Source of the DNA: Delphinus delphis | Taxonomy: Eukaryota > Chordata > Mammalia > Artiodactyla > Delphinidae | Assembly (NCBI RefSeq): GCF_949987515.2 | Contig: NC_082689.1 | Coordinates: forward strand, 12,205,501-12,269,500 | Direction of reading: 5' to 3' | Length of the DNA: 64,000 bases | Shown: positions 1 through 11,262 of the stretch, in pieces | How positions within the stretch are numbered: position 1 is the first letter of the stretch | Layout of the letters: the number at the start of each line of letters is the position of its first letter | Notes under the pieces: generated by a model | What the model was told of the DNA's origin: nothing | Seen by the model: the letters and a program-made list of their open reading frames with translations, nothing else | Database searches by the model: none | Translations under genes and position numbers: made by a program

Positions 1-2074
1 CTAATACCACATCAGTCTCAGGGGTGGAAAATTCAGGCCAAAGGTAAAGATATCATGCAAACATCTTATTTTGTTTCTTCTAAATCATAGCATGTAGGAT
101 GGAATCCTTTTTGCCCACACCCAGGATGACTTCTGCTATTCAGTTTGCTTTAAAACAACAGATGGGTTTTCATAATTCAGAACTCAAGCAAACTTGCAGA
201 TCCCCCTGAGTGGTGTGATGAAGGAACCCACTTACACTGTCCTCTCTTTGTTTTGGTAATTGTCAGTCTCTAATTTATTTCCTTTGAGAAAGAGCTTATA
301 TATCACCATCAACTTATTAGTGGCTTAATACAGGGTAAGCTGATTACAAGCAATCTGAACAGCGAAGGTTTGCACTGCAGAGCAATCAAGCTAACAACAC
401 CTTCTGAGAATTTCTCCTGGATCTATCATTTCAGCCGATCTTGTTAGATTATATGTGTTTGGGCATCTTCAGTGCTTCTCACCACCCTGCTTTTGGGATC
501 CTGCAGGCACTGTGGTCTTTCCAGAAGATAAAGCCACATGAAGCCATATATTTAGGGGGAAAGGAAATGACATTGTTTTTATACATTACCACTTGGTTCT
601 CAGTTTGTTATTTCATCAAGATTTCCCAAGATTCGGTCAGAAAGAAAATATGAGCTAATGTTACCAAAGGGTGCAGGGATTAGTTGAAGTTAGCTAACGC
701 TGAAGCAAAGGAGATTCACACTGAGTACCCAGGGAGAAATGACGGAATTTGAAACCCATCCGAATCCTTTCTTTTTCGTCTGTCTCCAAGAAGCTAAAAC
801 ATCTGGTAAATCATGTCAAAGATTCAATCAATCATCCCTGTGTTTGGTTTTTATGATGCCAGACATCTGGATTGACTGAGTTTCTCTTTTCCTTAATTAA
901 ATCAACTGGATGTTTTGGCTTCCTGCAAAATCAGCTTTAGCCTAAATATACACATCATTATCTTATTTGTACTCTTACTCACTTGGGATCTTTATTATTT
1001 TTGCTTTAATTCCTATTTATTTGATGATTGATTTAAAATTGTTTTAAACATTGTAGTATACATTCGAGCATTAACATAAGTATTAATAAATATCTCAGAG
1101 AAACAAAAGTGACTTGACTGTTTTACTTTTTTCTAAAAGGAGCTATGGGTGTTACCTACAATGAATGGATGTTGAGAAAGTTAAAGAACAATGTTAAATA
1201 ATTATATAGCTAGTTCTCAGCAGAGATCAAAATAGCCACTTTGATGTAAAGACAGCTGGCACCAACAGTCATTTTAACTGTGTGTAACAGGAACACACAA
1301 TTTATATAATTTATGCATTCCTAGGTTTTTCAGTCCATAGGAATTTGGTCTGGTTTTATATTATTTTCAGATACCCTTTGCATTCTTATCTGGAAAGGCT
1401 TCTGGGCAAGCTGATGACAGGAGGAGATTTAAAAAGAGATGAAAAGAAACCATGAACACATACTGATTTAATGAAATATTATATTTTCTAGGAGAGAAAT
1501 CAAACCTCAAAATAGACAAAACAAAGTTTATCACTCTAAATATATGACAGAAAACAACCAAAGAATTTTGGAATAACATTTCATACCTCACTCTTTTATG
1601 GTGTTTTTCATGGGGCTTGCCTAGTACACAAATCAAAAATGGATCTTACTTTCTCACTAAGGCGATTCTGTTCTTTGGTTTTAAAGAAATAAAAGACTAA
1701 CAGAGAAAAAAGTGCTATTTTGATGCAATTGTAGTTAATTTTGAAACACAGATGGATTATGATTTTAGGATTCTTATTATAATCATTGAGCCAAATCGGC
1801 TAATTATTTTATATTTATATTGTGACACATGTCTAAACACAATACCTAAAAGTTTTCACCAGAATTAGGCACAACTCCATTTCTACAGAAAGTCCTCCAA
1901 TATACCTTAAGTGAGGTCATTTGCTAAAATAAAAATTAAAGTTCACTCTGATGCTACTCTGCCAGATCCGGATATTTCTTTATACTTTTTCTGCAGTTGA
2001 TTTTGCAGATAATTCTAGTGTGTTAAGCAATTTTATCAGGACTCTCCACTGATGCTCTGTTGGTGAATAGAAGG
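1..2074. other. Unassigned sequence, no gene seen
   Basis: AT-rich sequence without a reading frame longer than about 90 codons and without a repeat I can name. The part at about 180-440 has homeodomain-like AT-rich motifs (for example ggtaattgtcag near 256 and gattacaagc near 342) and could be conserved non-coding DNA, but this is only an impression. Confidence 0.4.
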
Positions 2075-2215
2075 TGCTGGGCACTCATGTGCACTTTACA
2101 TATGTTACCTCTTAGCTAATGCTCATGATAAGCCTCTGAGACAGGTACTATTGTTAAGAGGCCAAAACTAAAGCCCAGGGAGGTTAAAGCAACTGGTTCA
2201 AAGTTAAACAATTCA
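2075..2215 (-). repeat. MIR SINE fragment, antisense
   Basis: The stretch follows the reverse complement of the MIR core: a 'gtgctgggcactc' block, then 'ctttacatatgttacctc', 'gaggcaggtactatt'-like and 'gaggttaaagcaact' blocks in the expected order. It is strongly diverged, as expected of a repeat older than the placental radiation. Confidence 0.75.
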
Positions 2216-2229
2216 ATTTTTGGATTAAC

Positions 2230-3060
2230 AGTACTTATTTAAAAAATATGTTTATATGTGCATATACATATATTCATTGCAGATATTTTGGAAAAGAGGA
2301 AATTTAAAAATAGAAAAAAATTACTCAAATGTTGTTTTCCTAAGATAATAACTATTAATTTTTTTTTTTTTTTGCGGTACGTGGGCCTCTCACTGTTGTG
2401 GCCTCTCCCGTTGTGGAGCACAGGTTCCGGATGCGCAGGCTCAGCGGCCATGGCTCACAGGCCCAGCCGCTCCACGGCATGTGGGATCTTCCCGGACCGG
2501 GGCACGAACCCATGTCCCCTGCATCGGCAGGTGGACTCTCAACCACTGCGCCACCAGGGAAGCCCACAGAATCATTTTTTTTAAAAAAAGGACACCAATA
2601 GTAGTTTATCAAACAGCTGTATTACTATCTACTTTTAAGTATTTACTTAGTTTGTGTCTGTTTAGTAAAATATTGTGATGAAAATTCTTATAATTAAAAG
2701 TGGGTACAGATGTACTAGATTTCCTCAAGGTAATTCCCTAGAAGAATTTCATAGTGCCTTACGAAGTCTTTTTATAAAGTGCTTGATATGTATTGCTAAA
2801 TTATTGTCCCCAAAGTTATAATTTCCATTATTAACAGTGCTACAAAAGATGGCCTCTTTATCCATATACCCTGCTGATAAAGCGCACTATGGTATTTTTT
2901 TTTTCATACTATGGTTTTTAAAAAATCTTTGTCCATTTGATGATAGATAGAAAAAAAATTCACATTTTGGAATTTTCTTGTTGATTGATTATTATTAATA
3001 TTAATTATATTTTCTTTTTTTACATGCTTGATATTTTATCATAATTCAGCTATTTTCTTC
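2230..3060 (-). repeat. Old L1 (L1M-type) fragment, antisense, split by a SINE
   Basis: On the plus strand the text follows the reverse complement of an L1M 3' region: the 'atgtgcatatacatat' segment, then 'aattccctagaagaatttc', then 'ttattaacagtgctacaaaagatgg' and onward toward the ORF2 C-terminal part. The copy is heavily decayed and codes for nothing. A CHR-type SINE (2359-2565) sits inside it. Confidence 0.6.
2359..2565 (-). mobile_element. CHR-2-like tRNA-derived SINE, short form, antisense
   Basis: A 15-base T run (2359-2373) is followed by the reverse complement of the SINE body, ending in 'ccaccagggaagccc'. On the minus strand the Pol III A box (tggcgcagtgg) and a B box changed to gggttcgtgcc can be read. 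It is about 207 bases long, shorter than the 300-350 base copies elsewhere in the window, so it belongs to an internally deleted subtype. No convincing target-site duplication is visible. Confidence 0.92.
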
Positions 3061-3427
3061 AGGTCAACCTAATTTTAAAATGATGGAAACATGCAAATTC
3101 AGTTTTAGCACAATTAAATGACATATCTGTAGTTAAGATGAACACATCAAGTGTTAGATCAACACATAGGTGCTATTGAAACTGTCCCTGTAAATCCCTG
3201 TTCATCTACTGTAATGATGTGTTTCTTTGCTAATCTTGCTTCCTTTGACTTTTGTCCATAAAATAAGACTGTGTCTTTCTTGAAAGTTTCTGTACTTCTT
3301 TTCCCCCTCACTGGACCCTCCCAATGGAAGGCACAGTTTATCTGACTTACTGGAAGGCAGAGTTCTGACATCCTTTTATCCTCGCTTTGCTAGGTGGTGG
3401 GATAAATGTGCGAAAGGTCATGGGCAT
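3061..3427. other. Unassigned sequence
   Basis: No gene, RNA or nameable repeat was seen here. Confidence 0.4.
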
Positions 3428-3855
3428 TGTTAGGATTGAATTGTGTCCCCCGAAAAGATATGTTGAAGTCCTAACCCCTGGCACCTGTGAATGTGACCTT
3501 ATTTGGAAATTGGGTCTTTGCAGATGTAATCAAGTTAAGATGAGGTCATTAGTTTGGGCCCTAATCCAATATGACTAGTGTTCTTATCAGAAGTAAAGAA
3601 GACAGAGACAGAGGGGAAATGGCCATGTGAAGGTGGTGGCAGAGATTGTTATGCAGCCACAAGCCAAGGAACACCAGAGCTACTAGAAGCTGGAAGAGAC
3701 AAGGAAGAATCCTCCCTAAGAGGCTTAGGAGGGAGCACAGACCTGACAGCACCTTGATTTCAGATTTTTCACCTCCAGAACTGTGAGACAATAAATTTTC
3801 GTTGTGTTACGCCACCACATTTGTAGTGCTTTGTTACCGTAGCCTTAGAAAACGC
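3428..3855 (+). mobile_element. MLT1-type (ERVL-MaLR) solo LTR, sense
   Basis: The segment starts tgttaggattgaattgtgtc and runs through the landmarks of MLT1 LTRs: 'gttgaagtcctaacccc', 'gaatgtgaccttatttgg', 'gggccctaatccaatatgac', 'gccatgtgaagg', 'agccaaggaacaccag', 'cagaactgtgagacaataaa' (which contains the AATAAA signal) and a 'tttgttaccgtagccttag' end. Short flanks 'ggcat' and 'cgcat' may be a decayed 5-base target duplication. MaLR elements are non-autonomous and no internal region follows, so this is a solo LTR. Confidence 0.82.
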
Positions 3856-3857
3856 AT

Positions 3858-4837
3858 GAATGACAACCATTTCTTTGGGAGTAGGACTGTCCATAGGTTC
3901 CACCCACTCTTTTCTCCTTCAAGTAGAGCTCTCATCAGGGCAAGCTCTTTTCCCCTGATGGCCCATCTGCCTGTGACTGCTGGGTTGTTTATTTCAAGAT
4001 AAAAATGACCTTGGATACAGACCTTTAACTCCAAGCTAGCCATGCCATCATTAAAGCCAATATTTTGATCTCCTATACACTTTCCTCTGAAAATCTGCAC
4101 AGGTAGTGCATAGACCTCCAGTTCTAAAGAAAGATATGAGGAGGCTGGCATTTTGGTGACTAAAATAAAACCTTAAGATGCCCAGCTCCTTGCTTTGGCT
4201 GTTTGTGGCTGGTGTCTGAGTAGACATGTAGAATATTTAGCTTAGGCTATCAGCCCACTGGCTGATACTGAACCAAAAACGTATGTTGTGGTCATATCTG
4301 GTATCACAGGTATTTGACTGTTGGAAAAGGAGATATTTAATTCCAGTTAAGTCTTCTCTTAAAGCACATAACACGTTGTACAAGCTTTTTGGGCACTGGT
4401 GGAGGGAGTGATTTGTTTCCCTTTATCTATATATTTTTCCAGCCAAGACTTTAAACTGCAAAGGCAGGTAAGTTTTCCATGGGCCTCAGAGAACTTGTGC
4501 ATGAGCTTTGAACCTTTTATTTAGTATTATCATGAGTAGGTAGCACAAGGTGGGCTTCCCTAAATCAATTTCTTCTTGTCCTACTTTGAACTACTTTGAA
4601 GAATGAGGAAGATGTGGAAGAGTGAACCTCGTGAATTCATGAAAACATCAAGAAGAATGGAATTCCTTATCACACACCGGATACATAATTTTCTTGAGCT
4701 TAGAAAAAAACTCAGTGATTATTATTTGAAACTCAAAGGTTGGAAGGAAATTTAAAAGGCTTGTCCCAGGAACACTGATTTTAGAAAAGCTGGCCAGAAA
4801 AACTAGGGGATATGCGATTGGTGTATGTACCATGGTT
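3858..4837. other. Unassigned sequence
   Basis: No gene or nameable repeat. A 105-codon antisense open frame at 3834-4151 overlaps the LTR end and shows no family features. Confidence 0.4.
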
Positions 4838-5150
4838 TTATTAATTTTTTTTGCCTTTTTTAAAAAAATTATTTTATATTACAGTATAGTTGATTAACAA
4901 TGTTGTGTTAGCTTCAGGTGTACAGCAAAGTAATTCAGTTATACATATGCATGTATCTATTTTTTAAAAAATTCTTTTCCCATTTATGTTATTACAGAAT
5001 ATTGAGCAGAGTTCCCTGTGCTATACAGTACGTCCATGTTTCTTATCTATTTTAAGTATAGTAGTGTGTATATGTCAGTCCCAAACTCCCAATTTATCCC
5101 TCCCCCTGACCTTTCCCCTTTGGTAACCAAAAGTTTGTCTAAGTCTGTGA
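4838..5150 (-). repeat. L1 3' end fragment, antisense
   Basis: T-rich start, then the reverse complement of a cetartiodactyl L1 3' UTR: 'acagtatagttgattaac', 'gtacagcaaagtaattcagt', 'gagttccctgtgctatac', and 'cccaaactcccaatttatcc'. The copy is truncated near 5150, short of ORF2 coding sequence. Duplications flanking it could not be identified. Confidence 0.85.
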
Positions 5151-6304
5151 GTCTAACATGCTTTCATCTTAATGTCAAAATATGAGCAGTAGGAGAGAGA
5201 AAGTAAAATAAGACATACTGATATCAGTGGGCAGGTGAGGGATTTTTTATTAGCAACATTAAACTCTTGGTGATTGGTAATAAGGAGGTAAGGGCAGACC
5301 TAACTGTTTATGAAGGTGGGACCAGGGGACACTTAGTGTTGAGGCTGAAGGGCCAGGGTGGTGAGGACATGGGAGAGACTTAGGGGGGCCTTCAGCATGA
5401 CAGAGAAGTGAAGTGAAGTCAAATCAGCCGGGGTGCACACCCAACCCGTGACCAAGCTTGGAGAGATCAGGCCCCAAGCTCTACCATCACAGGCTCCAGC
5501 AACAGGCCGATGCCCAAGGATGAGGCCAAGAGCAGAGCATCAGGCTCAGAGTGGGGACTTTTGGAGCCAGCCATTCTGCTGCAAGGCCCAGAGGGTCACA
5601 GAGGCCACCATGTGTATTCAAGGACTCCATCTCTTCCTTTCTGTCATAAGGTGCTGGGCCTCTACCCCATGTAGCCAGAAGCCATCATAGGGAAGAGGAT
5701 CTGGGAAACCAAGCATTTATCTCAAGGGACTGTTAAGATTATTGCTTCAAACCAGGTTAATGAATTGGACAGAAGTATATATTTTTTTCCCTGCTACCCA
5801 TCAGATAGAGTGTCATGAATGATCAGATTATAGATCAGATTATATTTCTCAGTTATAGAGAAATAAAGTGCATTCTCTTCTTGTTGTTGCACATTTGAGT
5901 ATAGTATAAGAAAATCAGGTCTTCTAGTGTACAGAGGTTTCATTATGCAAAAACCAGTTCATGAGCATATGCTATTTCTAGCATTTTCCATTAAGAAATG
6001 GACCTTCTCCTTGCCTGATGGTCCTATGCTCTATCTTAATACCACAACCTCTACATGCCCACCTTTCACTCCTGGACCCTTTCGGAATGCTCCTTGCTTA
6101 TTGGTATGCTCCAGAAATAAGTTGGGAGGACAGGTGCCAGGGAAATGCTTTTAAGCTACTGTCTCCTCCAAGTTGTCCCTGTGTCCAGCTTTGGAAAATT
6201 TGTTAATGAGGCCCCAGGGAAGAGACCCACTCGGTAATGTGCTGTATGCTCACAGACATGACTGGTAAGCTGTCAGTCTGGGGCTGCTGATTCCTTGTCC
6301 ATTT
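5151..6304. other. Unassigned sequence with a GC-richer patch
   Basis: A GC-richer patch at about 5420-5690 has an 85-codon open frame but no recognisable protein features. It may be an LTR remnant that I cannot name. Confidence 0.35.
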
Positions 6305-6430
6305 ATTCCTTCATTCAGTAAATATGTCCTGTGGGGGCTAAACAGTGATGTTACAACTGGGAAAGAAAAATTGTAACACATTTTCCCCTCATGGAGCTTA
6401 TAGTCTGAGAGGTAAACAAGCAGCAAGAAA
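6305..6430 (-). repeat. L2 3' end fragment, antisense
   Basis: Matches the reverse complement of the L2 3' terminus: 'ttccttcattcagtaaatat' followed by 'gtgatgttacaactgg' and 'cctcatggagcttatagtct'. Confidence 0.7.
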
Positions 6431-7334
6431 GGTAGAGAGGGATGGTGAACTAAACGGATACTTTCTCACACCAAACCTGCTTTAGAAGTTGAACATGGGA
6501 GAAAAGAGCTTGGCAAAACATAGAAAACAAAATGATGTATTTGAATTGACTCTATAGGAGGCTGGGACTTTCTGAAAGTCTTTAGGAAGCAGATAGATAT
6601 CATGAGGATCAGAGAAAGAACACTGAACAATAATGACCTTGTCCAATTATCTCTGCATCTGACAATGCAAGAGTTTCTTATTTAAAGAACTACTTTATAC
6701 AATAAGAGTAAACTGAGGAAAGAGTGGCATGGAATCAAAGAAACTTTTTGCTTCATTTGAAAAAAAAAAAGGATTTTTCTGTTATTGGTTTGAGATGTGC
6801 TCTTTCAATACCAAGGAAAAATCATGTTTATACACATCAGGGAAATGAAGCCCAAGTATATTCAATATTCATGCAGGAAATAAGCATAGCATGTGGAACC
6901 CACACTTGCCTTTGTCTTATTTTCCAGTCATTTGCTAGTTTGCCATACTTGGCCAACCAGTCTTGTCAACTTTGAGGCTCCCCCAGGGGATTTTGGTGTC
7001 AGCAAGGAAGGATGAAATTGCAGTTAGGCATAAACATGAAAATTTGTGTTAAATGTGTTAAATCACAGCTAATGAGATTCCAGGCATTTCCCTGTAATAT
7101 GCAGTGGAATTTGTAACAATACGCTTGTATAAAACTATGCTACTGGAACTACTGGGCTTTCATTATAATTAAAAAATAAGATTAAATATGAAGATATTAA
7201 ATATGAAGAAATGTGGTAATGACACAGATTTTGTCCTCCAGAAGAAATAAGGGAGCTGTGATTTCTGGTCATCTGAATTCAGTTCTCTGACTTAGTCTAC
7301 AGAGCAAGGAAAAATATTAGCATCCAGAGTTATC
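6431..7334. other. Unassigned sequence
   Basis: No gene or nameable repeat seen; short A runs and low-complexity AT sequence only. Confidence 0.4.
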
Positions 7335-7489
7335 TCCCAACTTGTGGGAATTCCCTGGTGGTCCAGTGGTTAGGACACTGCACTTCTATTGCAGGGTGGG
7401 TGATCCCTGGTTGGGGAACTAAGATCCCACAAGCCATGTGGCACAGCCAAAAAAAAAAATATATATATATATCTTTCATCCCAACTTGT
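7335..7489 (+). mobile_element. CHR-1-like SINE with perfect 11-base target duplications
   Basis: The SINE body is 7346-7478, starting gggaattccctggtgg. It has a near-canonical A box (tggtccagtgg), a B-box region 'tgatccctggttgggg', and a tail of A11 followed by an (AT)n expansion. The 11-base sequence tcccaacttgt lies directly before the body (7335-7345) and directly after the tail (7479-7489), with no mismatch. This shows an intact L1-type insertion. At about 133 bases it is the short CHR-1-like class. Confidence 0.93.
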
Positions 7490-7811
7490 GCTGAAGTCTA
7501 GTGGTGTCCTTTTCAGCAGGGTGTTCATTTTTTGAGTGCAAGAGCAGCCATGCATAGTCTACAGAGATAAATATTTTGTATCTGACCAATAATTGTTTCA
7601 TTTAAATATATCACTCCCCCAGTTTTTTAATTTTTCAAAAACATAGCCTATTAATGTACTTGCTAATGGCAAGGCTAACTCAGGCATAATAATTATACAT
7701 GTCATCATTTATATAGTTCTTCATTGACAGTATTCCTCAGTTCGTGAGAATCTTCATGTATGTTTGTGGTCCAGTGTGTTTATTAGCAGTGATCTCTTTG
7801 ACTCTCAAAAA
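7490..7811. other. Unassigned sequence
   Basis: AT-rich sequence leading up to the outer L1; nothing nameable. Confidence 0.4.
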
Positions 7812-8951
7812 TGTCCTGTTTTGCTGGATAACTACATGTAAAAGAATAAAATCAGAATATTTTCTCACATAATACACAAAATAAACTCAAAATGGACTGA
7901 CCTAATGTAAGGCCTGAAACCATAAAACTCCTGGGGAAAAAATACATAGGCAGAACACTCTTTGATATACATTATAGCAATGTTTTTGGGGCTCAGTCTC
8001 CTCAAGACAAAGAAACAAAAGCAAAAATAAGCAAATGGGACCTAATTAAACTTAAAAACTTTGCACAGCAAAGAAAACCATCAACAAAATGAGAAGACAA
8101 CCTACCGAATGGGAGAAAATATTTGCAAATAATATGACCAATAAAGAGTTAATATCTAAAATATATAAATAGCTAATACAACTCAATATCAAAAAAACCA
8201 AACAACCCAATTAAAAAATGGGCAGAAGATCTGAATGCACATTTTTCCAAAGAAGATATACCAATGGCCAAAAAGCACATGAAAAATGCTCAACATTGTT
8301 AATCATCAGAGAAATACAAATCAAAACCCCAAGGAGATATCATCTCATACCTGCACATTGTTGGTGGGAATATAAATTGGTGCAGTCACTATGGAAAATG
8401 GTATGGAGGCTCTTCAAAAAACTAAAAGTAGAACTACCATATGATCCAGCAATTCTACTCCTGAGTATATATCTGAAGAAAACAAAAACACTAATTCAAA
8501 AAGATTTATGTACCCCAATGTTCATAGCAGCATTATTTACAATAGCTAAGATATGGAAACAACCTAAGTGCCCATCAACAGATGAATGGATAAAGAAAAT
8601 GTGGTGCATATATGTGTATACATATATACAATTGTATTTATTGAATACATACACAATGAACTATTACTCAGCCATAAAAAGAATGAAATTCTGCCGTTTG
8701 CAACAACATGGGTGGACCTAGATGGTATTATGCTTATTGAAATAAGTCAGACAGAGAAAGGCAAATACTCTATGTTATCACTTATCTGTGGGATCTAAAA
8801 AATAAAACAAACAAAGGAATATAACAAAATAGGAACAGACTCACATATACAGAGAACAAGCTAGTGGTTACCTGTGGGAGAAGCAAGGGGGGAGGGGTAA
8901 GGTAAGGGTAGAGGATTAAGAGATACAAACTACTGTATAAAAAAGAAATAA

Positions 8952-10300
8952 GTGGAGGGGCGGAGTCAAGACGACAGCGTGGGAAGATGCAGAGTTCACG
9001 TCTCCCCATAACTAGGGCACCTGCTGGATGCTGGTGGGGGACCCCAATGCCCAAGGAGACGGGAAGAACACTCAAGCAAACCGGTAGGACGTGGGCGGAC
9101 TGAGCAGGGAGGAGGAGTTGAGACCGGACAGGACTGGCATTCCTGAGGGGTGGCTGAGAGGAGGGAGAGGTTCCCATGCCTGGAGTGACCCTCAGTGGCT
9201 CAGATGGGGGGGCAGCAGGCCCAGCGTTTCCCCTGCCCAATCGTCTGGGGAAGTCTGTCCAGCTCTCCGGCTGGGTCCTACACCCTCAGAGGTCCCTTCT
9301 GGGCTGGGTTTGTCCTAGGGGCATGGAAAGGAGGCCGGGAGAGAACAGGAGAGGCAGGCAGGAGGGGCCCTGCAAGGAGAGGCAGGACCAGAGGAGCAGG
9401 AAAGGAGCAGAGGAAGTTTGCTCTGCCCACTCAGGCATAGGGAGCCTGCTGAGCTCCAAGGCCGATCTCCCGCCCTCCAAAGCCCCCTCCAGGCTGCGTG
9501 GGTCCTGGGGGTATAGGAGGGAGGCTGAGGAGATCAGGAGAGGCAGGTGGAAGGGGCCCTGAGGGACTGGAGGAGCAGGAGAGGAATTGAGGGCTTCTGC
9601 TCTGCCCACTCAACCCCAGGAAGCCTGCTGGGCTCCCAGGTGGGGTCCCCAGCCCTCTGAGACCAGAGACGAGAGACATGCCTGGACTCTTTCTGTTCTG
9701 TAGAGCCTAAGTCCCACTGCCCACACCCCCCATACACCCCTGACATCCCCTCCTGCCTTTTTCAGCCCTGTGGGCCCTGAGTATAGGCCCCGCCCACAAC
9801 CCAAACCTCACCTCTGCTTAGGCCCTGCCCTCCACAGCCAAGGCATTTTCCACCATTTTTTAATTTATTTTTTCTCCTTGTCTTTTTTTACTACTGTGGT
9901 TCTGTTTTACCTTCCAGTTGTTGTTTCATCTATATTTTTATTTTTATATTTTTTCTAACATAGCTGTTAGTTTCCTAGTCTAATTTTATTTTTTACTTTG
10001 TTAATGTTCTTCTTTTTTTTTTTCTTTTTTGACACCCCATGAGGCTTGCTGGATCTTTGTTCATGAGCCGGGGGTTGGGCCAAAGCTCCTGTGGTGGAAG
10101 CTCTGAGTCTGAACCACTGGACTAACAGAGAACCTCAAACTCCAGGGATATTCATCAGATTATGGTCTCCTGGAGGTCCTCAGCTGAGCACTAAGACCCA
10201 GCTCTACCCCACAGCCTACAAACTGCAGTGTTGGAAGCCTCAGGTCAAATAACCAGTAAGACAGGAACATAATCCCACTCATAAAGAAAAGGAAAAAAAA
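8952..10300 (+). promoter_or_regulatory. L1 5' UTR (internal promoter region) with tandem units
   Basis: GC-rich, CpG-containing leader. At the 5' end, where primate and other L1s carry a YY1 site (caagatgg), this copy reads caagacga, so the site looks lost. Two tandem units can be aligned: ctctgcccactcaggcata at 9421 and ctctgcccactcaacccca at 9600, about 179 bases apart, each followed by an 'agcctgctg(a/g)gctcc' block. The tail of the leader is T-rich (about 9850-10025). Internal promoter activity is known for L1 leaders in general; for this copy it is inferred. Confidence 0.8.
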
Positions 10301-11204
10301 ATGAGAAGGCAAAAAAAAATATGTCACAGATGAAGGAGCAAGGTAAAAACCTAGAAGACCAAATTAATGAAGAGAAAATAGGCAATCTACTTGAAAAAGA
10401 ATTCAGAGTAATGATAGTAAAGATGATCCAGAATCTCGGAAATAGAATGGAGGCACAGATTGAGAAAATACAAGAAATGTTTAACAAAGATCTAGAAGAA
10501 CTAAAGAACAAACCAACAGAGATGAGCAACACAATAACTGAAATGAAAAATACACTAGAAGGAATCAGTAACAGAATAACTGAGGCAGAAGAATGAATAA
10601 GTGAGCTGGAAGACTAAATGGTGGAAATAACTGCTGAGGAGCAGAATAAAGAAAAAAGAATGAAAAGAATTGAAGAAAATCTCAGAGAACTCTGGGACAA
10701 CATTAAATGCACCAACATTCGAATTATAGGGGTCCCAGAAGAAGAGAAAAAGAAAGAGTCTGAAAAAATATTTGAAGAGATAATAGTTGGAAACCTCCCT
10801 AACATGGGAAAGGAAATAGTCATGCAAGTCTAGGAGGCACAGAGAGTCCCATACAGGATAAACCCTAGGAAAAACACACCAAGACACATATTAATTAAAC
10901 TAACAAAAATTAAATTCAAAGAAAAAAATATTAAAAGCAGCAAGGGAAAACCAAAAAATAACATACAAAGGAATCCCCATAAGTTTATCAGCTGATTTTT
11001 CAGCAGAAACTCTGCAGGCCAGAAGAGAGTGGCAGGATATACTTAGAGAGATGAAAGAAAAACCTTCAATCAAGATTAATCTACCTGGCAAGGATCTCAT
11101 TCATATTTGATGGAGAAATCAAAAGCTTTTCAGACAAGCAAAAGCTAAGAGAATTCAGCACCACCAAACCAGGTTTACAACAAATGCTAAAGAAACTTCT
11201 CTAG
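10301..11204 (+). pseudogene. L1 ORF1 remnant (RNA-binding chaperone protein)
   Basis: ORF1 proteins of L1 coat the element's RNA and act in the ribonucleoprotein that carries out target-primed reverse transcription. An open stretch from 10321 (91 codons) is K/E-rich and coiled-coil-like. It ends in a TGA at about 10594, where relatives have an arginine codon, a typical CpG decay. A second open stretch (10618-10833) contains the conserved 'NIRIIGVPEEE' segment of the RRM-like domain and ends in a TAG. The C-terminal part is readable only in pieces up to the stop at 11202-11204. An ATG at 10301 is out of frame with the one at 10321 because of the A-run length, so the true start is uncertain. 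The gene is dead. Confidence 0.88.
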
Positions 11205-11262
11205 GCGGGAAACACAAGAGAAGAGCAAGACCCACAAAAACAAACCCAAAACAATTAAGAAA

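Noticed and set aside
2355..2612. Open frames of 65-108 codons across CHR SINEs here and at 17494, 26694 and 44055
   Set aside because: They are translations of SINE sequence; the same peptide words recur at each SINE copy.
8218..8721. 167-codon open frame
   Set aside because: It is the decayed ORF2 C-terminal part of the outer L1, kept open by a deletion; not a host gene.
9091..9804. Several GC-rich overlapping open frames
   Set aside because: They fall in the L1 5' UTR, whose composition gives few stop codons in all frames.
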